35,101 bases of DNA from Gracilaria caudata (Eukaryota > Rhodophyta > Florideophyceae > Gracilariales > Gracilariaceae): assembly GCA_030374735.1 (NCBI GenBank), contig JASCIV010000162.1, forward strand, positions 954 through 36,054, given 5' to 3'. Below, in pieces: positions 28,553 through 35,101 of the stretch (position 1 is the first letter of the stretch; each line of letters opens with the position of its first letter). The notes under the pieces were generated by a model. That model saw nothing but the letters and a program-made list of their open reading frames with translations. It was not told the origin of the DNA and searched no databases. A program made the position numbers and the translations under genes.

Positions 28553-29797
28553 TCAGTTATCGCTGTCACTCAAAGCCGACTCGGCGTACGCCTCAGTATT
28601 CTCAAAAATCTTGGTCATTTCCATACGCTTCTCGAGGTTACGCAGAGTATAACCGACAAGCAAGCACCAAAAGGTAAGTTGCGCCATATAATCTCTGGTT
28701 GTTGAATACGTCATCTGCACCTTCGCAACATTGATTTCGCCAAGCACGCTCTTCACAACACTCTTGAAGGCACCCACAACCTCATCACTCGAATTGGCTT
28801 GCAACTCTGTGAGCTTTTGCGGTGTAAGTGTTCTCACAAACGCCATCAACTGGTTGCGATTAGCGCCATGCAACTGCGTAGCGGAGAGACGATCTCGCAA
28901 TAACTCGTTCTCCGCTTCAAGCTTTGCCACATATTCGGCAGCAGTAAGTTCCTGTTTCGCTTCGCGTTCTGTGTCCCACAATCTAACCACCCCCTTGATC
29001 CTACTAGTATCAGGCTTTCCTCTTCTCGGCACGTTGTGCATGTACGAAGGTTCAGCCGCGAACAAATCACGTACAGCTGAGGTGTCGTCGCGTTTTCTTT
29101 CGTGCTGTGAGCGATGGAAAGAGTTCATATTCTCGTTGAGCAACATACGAAACTCCGCGTTTCGCAGTGCATATCCAGTTGACAACGAGCTATGCATAAG
29201 GCGTGACATACCGTTACGATCGGTGGTTACGATCACCTCGTATACATCCGACGGCATATTACCCAAAACACCGATGACTACATCGCGAAAGGTTTCGGCA
29301 GCGCCTTCTGAAGCAAGCTGGCGCAGACGATCAATATCATCCGGACCTTGAGTGTTCCTCCGAATGGCAGCAAACAACGGGTTTTGATCGTCAGACGACT
29401 GAGCATGTTGCGAATGGTGCTCGTCATGATGGTGATCATCATCAGACTGTCGTCTAGCATAATGATGTGACGCAAACGAAGAGGCGCTAGGTTGCGAATG
29501 ATCCATGGAGCGGTGGGCGCGTTTCCAAGGGTCTTCTGAAATCTCGAAGAAGTCGTGTTCGTGTTCGGTGGTATCGTCCTCATCGGCGTCATCGGCGTCA
29601 TCTGCGGCGTCGTCGGAATAGTCATCGCTCCATATGAAAACGGCATGCAACGGCATGCGACGAGGCCGTCTTCGCGGTGTTGACGGTAACGGCGGGCGGC
29701 GTGGCGCAAGGGTATTGCGGTGCGAATAGGGCGCCCGCGCGCGTAAAACGGAGGTGGGCGAGGCAAAGGCGGCGCAGCGAGGAACAGGCCTGTTCAT
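28553..29797 (-). CDS. Plastid-type protein with two DUF760 domains
   Basis: The first true ATG is at 29797 (414 residues); the frame upstream opens only with GTG. Residues 1-50 or so (MNRPVPRCAAFASPTSVLRA, then Arg/Pro/Ser-rich) look like a plastid transit peptide. A strongly acidic stretch (57-75, SDDAADDADDADEDD) and a His/Asp-rich stretch (about 110-135) follow. Two copies of a DUF760-like domain come next: about 139-222 (ending GYALRNAEFRMLL) and about 316-396 (FVRTLTPQKLTEL, ending GYTLRNLEKRMEM), joined by a helical segment with YVAKLEAENELLRDRL, a likely coiled coil. DUF760 is found in plants and algae, generally in predicted plastid proteins, and has no defined biochemistry that I know of. 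The intronless gene is on the minus strand; its upstream DNA is C-rich on this strand. Confidence 0.85.
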   Translation of the reverse strand: MNRPVPRCAAFASPTSVLRARAPYSHRNTLAPRRPPLPSTPRRRPRRMPLHAVFIWSDDYSDDAADDADDADEDDTTEHEHDFFEISEDPWKRAHRSMDHSQPSASSFASHHYARRQSDDDHHHDEHHSQHAQSSDDQNPLFAAIRRNTQGPDDIDRLRQLASEGAAETFRDVVIGVLGNMPSDVYEVIVTTDRNGMSRLMHSSLSTGYALRNAEFRMLLNENMNSFHRSQHERKRDDTSAVRDLFAAEPSYMHNVPRRGKPDTSRIKGVVRLWDTEREAKQELTAAEYVAKLEAENELLRDRLSATQLHGANRNQLMAFVRTLTPQKLTELQANSSDEVVGAFKSVVKSVLGEINVAKVQMTYSTTRDYMAQLTFWCLLVGYTLRNLEKRMEMTKIFENTEAYAESALSDSDN

Positions 29798-30340
29798 GAC
29801 GAGGCACAAGCAACAGGAGGCTGCGCGCGAGAAGACGGGGAGCTCGGAGAGCGGACGGGGGGTTGCGAAGGAGGGGGAGTGGAAATGCGTTGGGAGGGCT
29901 GCGGGTGTGCGGGGGTGTGGCGTACAGCGCGGGTGGTACAGCGCGGGGTGGTGGGCGCGGGTGGCAGGGCGCGGGTGGGGCAGTGGGCGCTCGGGGGAGG
30001 TGTGGTTCGGCGCGCGCCTGCAAAAATCTGCACCGCTGGTCGGAGCTGACCTCACGTCGCGCGCGCTCAGATTCTTGAGATTCGTTCTGTTTTCGCCAGA
30101 AAGTTACTTTTTTTTTCGACCCGCGGCGTAAACAGTACGTGTCCACGCAATGCAGCTGGCGTAGGCAGCCAGCACAGTGTGCTCTCCCAAACACGCGCAC
30201 ATATGCACGCAAAGCAATCTTTCCCACCTCCACGTTCGCGTCACACACACATCATCATCGTCATCATGATCATGCATCAGAAACGAGCCACGCTGCCAAG
30301 TCCGGCGCTGCTTTTCCTGGCTGGACCGGTACTTCAAAGC
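29798..30340. other. 5' flank of the DUF760 gene, low-complexity
   Basis: This is GC-skewed DNA with long G-rich runs on the plus strand (29820-30020), a T run at 30108-30116, and a CA/CAT microsatellite at about 30241-30275. It supports open frames on several strands that reflect composition, not coding. Confidence 0.5.
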
Positions 30341-30661
30341 TCAGGCTGTACGGGCCCTACAATCGCCTTTTGAACAGTACCGGAAGGCAGCTCTGCATGT
30401 ACTAGCACAGGAAGCAACACTGAGCAAACTACCGCACCGGTACTGCCCATGGCCTTTGCCCATGGTTTCGATGGCTTCTGCGTATGACTGCGCTTGTGCA
30501 TCGCGCAATCGTTTCCACGGCAAGTTGCGCAAGAATCGCGATGCGGAGCGAACTTTGTGTTGGCTACGACCCTGGAGCTGTCCTCCTCTTGCTTGTTCTT
30601 GAAAGCTGTTGTACAATGCGAATCTGTCTACCTCTTCTGCTACCTCTCTTCGTTTTACCAT
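30341..30661 (-). CDS. Hypothetical small basic protein
   Basis: A true ATG at 30661 opens 106 codons ending in TGA. Residues 1-75 have a protein-like composition: a charged amphipathic start (MVKRREVAEEVDRFALYNSF), a basic middle and RFLRNLPWKRLRDAQAQSYA. The Cys-rich C-terminal third could be read-through into an intron; GGTAGT near 30437 is a weak possible donor. No family is recognised. It may be real, a first exon, or chance. Confidence 0.3.
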   Translation of the reverse strand: MVKRREVAEEVDRFALYNSFQEQARGGQLQGRSQHKVRSASRFLRNLPWKRLRDAQAQSYAEAIETMGKGHGQYRCGSLLSVASCASTCRAAFRYCSKGDCRARTA

Positions 30662-32177
30662 TTTTTGCCCTAGTTGACTGTATTGCAGACGATTGTAAGT
30701 GATGCGCGTTTTCGCGTTTCCGAAGCTACCAGCTTTCTAACCTTCTTCTATGTTGGCCGCATCTTGTATTTGTATACAAACCCAGATTTTGCAGTGTGTG
30801 CGGCGTTGGCGTTATCACATGTGCCTCTACGTAGAGCTGTGTTTGAAGTAGCTAGTTGAATAGTTGTTGTATAATCTATTCCAAAGTCAACGCTCCTATT
30901 CATCTATAGGCGAACAAAAGCCGTGGCATCTCACACGCAATGTCACGTTGTTTGATTGTTAATCCGTTTCGTAGGCTTTGAACTCCAGGACGGGCAGTCG
31001 TCGGAGAGTACCAGTCCGACCACGAGAAAAGTGTCAGACCGTGTCAGTTCAGTGCACGGACCGGTCCAGCTGTCCACGTCATGTTTGGCACCGTCTGTCC
31101 ACGCCGAACAGGCAGTTAGGGCACGCCAAACAAAAATTGCTCTCTGTCACGTGACCAACCCCCGTCCAACGTACTGCTGATGTATGCGATGCAGCTGCGT
31201 CGTCAGCAAACGTGCAAAGCAAACAGACCCATCTCTCCTGTTGAGACATCGCTCAGCTGCCTATCACCTGTTCGTCTACTCCCCAGAAAGCCCCTCATCC
31301 TCCCCACATTCATCCGACGCTTCCTTCCCCAACCGATTCGCGCTCCTCGCTCAATCCCCGCTTCCAGATCGCTCCCATCCAAGTGGCCCGTTCACGGTCG
31401 GTTTCCATCCCCCAAAATGCATGGCTCTAATGCCTCCTGTCCGATGTTGATATGCGGAATCCCTTCCCTTTCAGTAATCTACATTTTCGCGCAAGCGTTC
31501 TCAAGCCTCTCTCTGACCTCCAACCGCGAGCGCAAGGAGACTGTGATATTAGGCCTGTGTACATGAGGCCCGTTTCTCACCGTTCGCTATCGTATTGCCT
31601 ATGAACTCCTCCTCGTCTTCATGTCTCAGCCTCGCCTGTCACAATGTAGCTCACGTCACCCGCATTGGAACCACCTGCCCGCACTGTGTGCTCCATCTCT
31701 GATGTGAGCTCAAAACTCGACTGCACGCATGGAATTGCAACTTAACAATCCTTCTCAGCTTGCGGCATCAATAAGTACGCACACACCAAGAGAGACACTG
31801 ACGCACACAACTTTGACCTTTTTGGAAACTTCCGCTCCCATCGCTGTCCATTCTCGATCAAGTATTTCTGGATTGCGCGTTTTTCAGCGGCACACGGATA
31901 CGGTTCGACTAGAAACCAATTTTTTTTATCAAAGCCCTATTTCGCGCTAACTTGAGTATCACATAAACTTCACTACCTGTTTTGACAGGAACGCACCAAG
32001 AAAGTCCAGAGAGGATCAATCATCCAATTTTCAAAAACTGCGTCCAATGGCACCCCTTGAACGCGCTCATGGAACCTCTGCACGCACAAGACATTTTTGT
32101 CCTACCTATTTGAACAGAATCACATCACAGCCTTCATCAGAGGCGAACAGCACGCCAATTACGTCATACATGCAATT
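30662..32177. other. Intergenic region, pyrimidine-rich, no gene recognised
   Basis: C/T-rich plus-strand sequence (about 31220-31600) supports long but unconvincing frames such as 31180-31566. No domain, RNA gene or repeat family was seen. Confidence 0.5.
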
Positions 32178-32771
32178 TCAGAACGGGTCGCCGTAGAAGC
32201 CCGGATTAGAGCTCGGCGAAGACGGAGGATTTGGGTGACGTCTGCCCGATCTCGAACCACTCTCATTCTCTTCATCCATCAACAAAGCGGCGGTAAGGTT
32301 TTCCACCTCGCGTTCCAAATGTTGAATACGCGCATCATTCTCGTTCATGCGCCGTTTCATTTCCGCCTCCTCCGCTCTCTTTCGCTCCCGACTTCTCCGA
32401 GCGCTCTCATTGTTCTGTTTCCTTCTGATGGCGCTACGCAGCTCCGGCGGCGCGTTTCGCACGCTGTTGGGCAGTTGTTGCGTGGAGCTGGCAGGCATGG
32501 AACCGGAGGATGAGGAGGCGGCTGGGTTGGTTTGATGGGAGGCGGAAGGTGTGGAGTGACGGTGGCGGCTGCTGGACTGGGACGAGCCGCTGGGACGATT
32601 GGAGCGGGAGGCGTGCGAGTGAGAGGAAGAGGAGGATGGTTTTGGAGAACGCTTTTTCGGTCCCTTGTCGGAGGTCATTTCGGGGGAATGCGGCGGGGTG
32701 CTTGGATGATCTCGACTGGAAGAGGCAGATGAGGAGCGTTTGTTTTGCCCAGAGTTGTCTGAAGAAGACAT
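32178..32771 (-). CDS. bZIP transcription factor
   Basis: An intronless 197-residue protein with a true ATG at 32771. Residues 1-110 are Ser/Pro/His/Arg-rich and probably disordered. The basic region at about 114-133 contains RKQNNESARRSRERKR; N120 and R128 have the invariant N-x7-R spacing that contacts DNA. The zipper is short: heptad positions 138, 145, 152 and 159 carry M, N, L and L, with M142, I149, V156 and L163 offset, so dimerisation may be weak or selective. After it comes a short Pro/Ser tail ending GFYGDPF. The NESARRSR basic region resembles plant group S/G and yeast GCN4-like factors, which usually bind ACGT-core or related elements; the target is not known. A TATA box lies about 230 bp upstream. 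Confidence 0.9.
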   Translation of the reverse strand: MSSSDNSGQNKRSSSASSSRDHPSTPPHSPEMTSDKGPKKRSPKPSSSSSHSHASRSNRPSGSSQSSSRHRHSTPSASHQTNPAASSSSGSMPASSTQQLPNSVRNAPPELRSAIRRKQNNESARRSRERKRAEEAEMKRRMNENDARIQHLEREVENLTAALLMDEENESGSRSGRRHPNPPSSPSSNPGFYGDPF

Positions 32772-33002
32772 GATGACGAGAGGAGGTTAGTTGAGAGCTG
32801 GCCTGGGGAGAGGGGAGGAGATGAATTGGGCTACGAGAGGGGGTGGGATGAGAGCGGGCGCGGGAGTGGAACGATGAGGTTTGAACTCACTGTTGTGGTG
32901 GTTGTGGTGAAATGCGATTGTAGGATTTTTTTTATGCTGATGGTTGATCCGTGGTGCTTTTGAAAGTGATTGGGAAGAGACGGGAAGTGAGGAGTTATGG
33001 GC

Positions 33003-33009
33003 TTTTATA
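33003..33009 (-). promoter_or_regulatory. TATA box of the bZIP gene
   Basis: The minus strand reads CTATAAAAGCCC here, about 230 bp upstream of the bZIP ATG, implying a leader near 200 nt if it is used. It shares TATAAAAGCC with the site at 1231-1237. Confidence 0.55.
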
Positions 33010-33400
33010 GAGAAGTGTGTGAGGATAGGAGGCGATGCGAACGATGTTCAATGAGAAAGAGATGATATAAGCAAAAGAGGGGGAGCAATGGATCCCGGAG
33101 GAGGTGGGATGCGAGATGAGACAAGATCCAGGCCGTAAGTAAAATGCATGTGGCTGAGAACAAGTTGGGCGAGGAAGGGGGAAGAAAAAAACGGTGGCAC
33201 ATTGCTCGACGGGGCGAAGAGGGACAAAGTGGAGAGGCGAACGACGCGACGAGGAAGAAGAGCGGTGACAAAATTGCAGGGTTTGGACGATGGCGGTGGA
33301 AAAGATTACGACGCGGGGCAATTGAGTTGCAGAATTGGGCAAAAGACGAAGAGTGCGTCGCAAAAAATAAAGGGAAAAAGAGCGCGTAAAAAAAGGAAAA
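33010..33400. other. Purine-rich upstream region
   Basis: G/A-rich plus-strand sequence with several AAGGGGGAAG-like runs. Long open frames on the minus strand (to 33571) are pyrimidine-rich artefacts of this composition. Confidence 0.5.
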
Positions 33401-34593
33401 AGCTTTCCAACGCTCTGCGGCGGGTGCGGCGATCGGAGCGCGCGGCGTTATGGCGCGCGTGAGCGCATTGCGTTTGGTGAGTGGCGCCACCTGATTGGGT
33501 GTTGGGCGACGGTGGGGAGCTGTGGCACCAGTATGGAGCGCACATGCTAACAGGGCGTTGCTTACATCCATGATGGGCGTCTGTACAGGGAGGGGTACGA
33601 CGGTTCTGTGCGCCGAAGATATGCTCGACTGCGCACTGCGTGCGAGGCGCGGCTGTGCCGTGGGGCCGACTGCGCTGAGATACAGCGCGTCGTGAAGGTA
33701 CGGTGTGCACGGTGTGCAGGGGGAGCGTCGGAAACGGATGCTTGCTGCGAAGGGTACATCATGATGAGCGCCTCGGGGGCGCCCCGGGGGCGCGCACGGC
33801 GAGTGGACGGTGCCACAGAGAGCGCGCGCTCAACAGTGCGTGCAGCGGCGATTGGCTCCGTCGTCGCGGTCTGCACCTCCGTACACGAGCACGTTGCACT
33901 GGCGCAAGGCGCCACAGTGCGCGCGCGTCAGCGCGCCGCAGCGTTTATCGAAGGAACGCTACCCTTCGTAGAAGATAGACGCACGTACAAGGGTACGTCC
34001 ACGAACAGCAAGCAACACAAGAGCGCGCAAATGTGCGCGCGCACCGCCGCACGCTCTGTTCCGTCTGCAACGTGTCCAGCGCACACAGCGCGCCACGTGC
34101 GCACCACTGCCGCGTGTGCGCGTGTCCAGCGATAGCGGCTGGTACGACATGCGCGCTGACATGTCGTCGTGGACATCAGCCGTGGCGTTGAGCGTCGCGC
34201 GCGCTCGCGCACAGCGGCGACAAGCGTTCCGCGCAGAGCGCGACGCTACGCGCGCACGCGCGCCTTGTTGCGCGGCGCATAATTCATGGCGAGCTGATTA
34301 CAGCTGCGCCGAAGTCAGCCAACGGCTGCTGCCGCCGCAGCCGCGCCCAATGGGCGACGCGCGCAAACAAACGGCGGCTGCCCGCTGTAAGCTGGCGCGC
34401 GCCGCAGCTGGCGGCGGGGAGCGCTCGTCTGTATTCGGCCTTCTTGCCGAAGGGTGCCGGTGCCGCAGTTGCGGGAATGGCGCGCGCGCGCGGCTCCGCG
34501 CGCGAGCGTGCGGCCTCCCGCCGCAACAACAATAACAACAACACATCTGTCGACAGCATCCCACAGTTGGCATGCGCGGGCGCGCGTCGTCCC

Positions 34594-34625
<32 letters not shown>

Positions 34626-34920
34626 TCGCGTCCCCCCAAATTCACCCGCGTCTTCAGCTTCGCGCGCCTGGCTCGATGGCGCGCGTAGAGCACACGTTTC
34701 ATGTGCCGTGCCACTGCGTGGATGCGAGAGAGTGCGCGTGCGCGAGGCGCGAGCGGATGCCACGCTCCAGCGTCGTGTCACCCGCTCAGCGCTGTGTCAC
34801 AGCGCTCTCGTCAACCTCGAAGCACCTCTCGCGCGCGCGCTTCTCTCTCTGTACGCGGCTGATTTTCGCAGCAGCGCTCGCTGCGACGCGCACAACACCC
34901 ACAACCGCGTTGTGACAACC
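33400..34920. other. Very GC-rich, CpG-dense DNA without a convincing gene
   Basis: GCGCGC-type runs dominate and differ sharply from the rest of the window. Frames are open on most strands because stop codons are AT-rich, and their products are Ala/Arg/Cys-rich without domains. It contains CGACATG/CATGTCG (34145-34166), the 19-bp palindrome AGCGCTGTG-T-CACAGCGCT (34788-34806), an AAC-type microsatellite (about 34524-34541) and a CGCCCG minisatellite (about 34599-34625). It may be a promoter-rich CpG stretch, a subtelomeric region or a sequence of different origin. Confidence 0.5.
34599..34625. repeat. CGCCCG minisatellite
   Basis: About four and a half tandem units of CGCCCG lie within the GC-rich region. 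Confidence 0.8.
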
Positions 34921-35083
34921 CCCCTTATTTTTCGTTTTCGCAACTGTGATTCACAGCATACAAGTCGTGTGTGTGACAGGACGTGCTATTCGTCGCTTCC
35001 CACACCCTCGAGTGGCCCAAACATCTGTTCCTCGCCTTTTGCGCTGCCTCTAAATAACCCCCCACCCACCGTTCACCCCCACA

Positions 35084-35101
35084 CCCCCCCCCCCCCCCCC
35101 C
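35084..35101. repeat. Poly-C run at the window end
   Basis: Eighteen consecutive C residues reach the last base of the window, preceded by other C-rich runs. It may mark a hard-to-assemble tract or contig end. Confidence 0.85.

Noticed and set aside
29754..30131. Gly/Arg-rich plus frame, and overlapping Pro-rich minus frames
   Set aside because: They are artefacts of the G-rich flank upstream of the DUF760 gene; there is no domain.
33005..33571. 188-codon minus frame rich in Phe, Leu and Ser
   Set aside because: It lies in purine-rich plus-strand DNA whose complement lacks stops, and it covers the bZIP TATA box.
34454..34915. 153-codon plus frame in the GC-rich tract
   Set aside because: Ala/Arg/Pro composition follows from GC content; frames are equally open on the other strand and no domain is visible.

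Overview
This is a window of nuclear DNA from a eukaryote, most likely a florideophyte red alga; a Chondrus crispus-like genome fits best, but that is inference. The genes are well separated. Most are intronless, and the three introns whose junctions I could place are about 100-160 bp with GTAAGT donors. One of them follows an eight-codon first exon, a 5' bias reported for red algae. Gene content is plainly eukaryotic and photosynthetic: CCT gamma, ribosomal protein S3, an RBBP4/MSI WD40 protein, a TPX2-like protein, a bZIP factor, a DUF760 protein with a plastid-type leader, and a PD-(D/E)XK nuclease of a type I associate with cyanobacteria and plastid-bearing lineages.

Layout. 1-1135 (-): the 5' part of a secreted, low-complexity repeat protein that runs off the left edge, with a TATA box at 1231-1237. 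1136-3727: no gene seen, a few hairpins. 3728-4723 (+): a GH6 cellulase-type catalytic domain whose leader exon is missing. 4724-6423: no convincing gene. 6544-7032 (+) and 7090-8083 (-): a small Roadblock-like protein and a two-exon PD-(D/E)XK nuclease, tail to tail. 8802-10229 (-) and 10874-12602 (+): an MSI4/FVE-type WD40 protein and CCT3, divergent, with three inverted repeats between them. 13817-14371 (+): a Nudix hydrolase. 15750-16601 (-) and 17271-18656 (+): RPS3 and arginine deiminase, divergent, with a perfect 55-bp palindrome between them. 19949-20755 (+): a secreted Cys-rich protein. 22129-23937 (-): a TPX2-like protein with a KEN box. 24280-24650: a palindrome-dense stretch. 24712-25444 (-) and 26411-27201 (+): two decayed copies of one secreted Cys-rich family in divergent orientation. 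27512-27898 (+): a Cys-rich orphan frame. 28553-29797 (-): a tandem-DUF760 protein. 30341-30661 (-): an orphan frame. 32178-32771 (-): a bZIP factor with a TATA box at 33003-33009. 33400-35101: very GC-rich, CpG-dense DNA ending in a poly-C run.

The genes do not form a pathway; this is ordinary eukaryotic neighbourhood structure with housekeeping, wall/secreted and organelle-targeted genes side by side. The least expected items are the long perfect palindromes in divergent intergenic regions, the decaying Cys-rich pair and the leaderless GH6. I found no RNA gene, CRISPR array or intact transposon.
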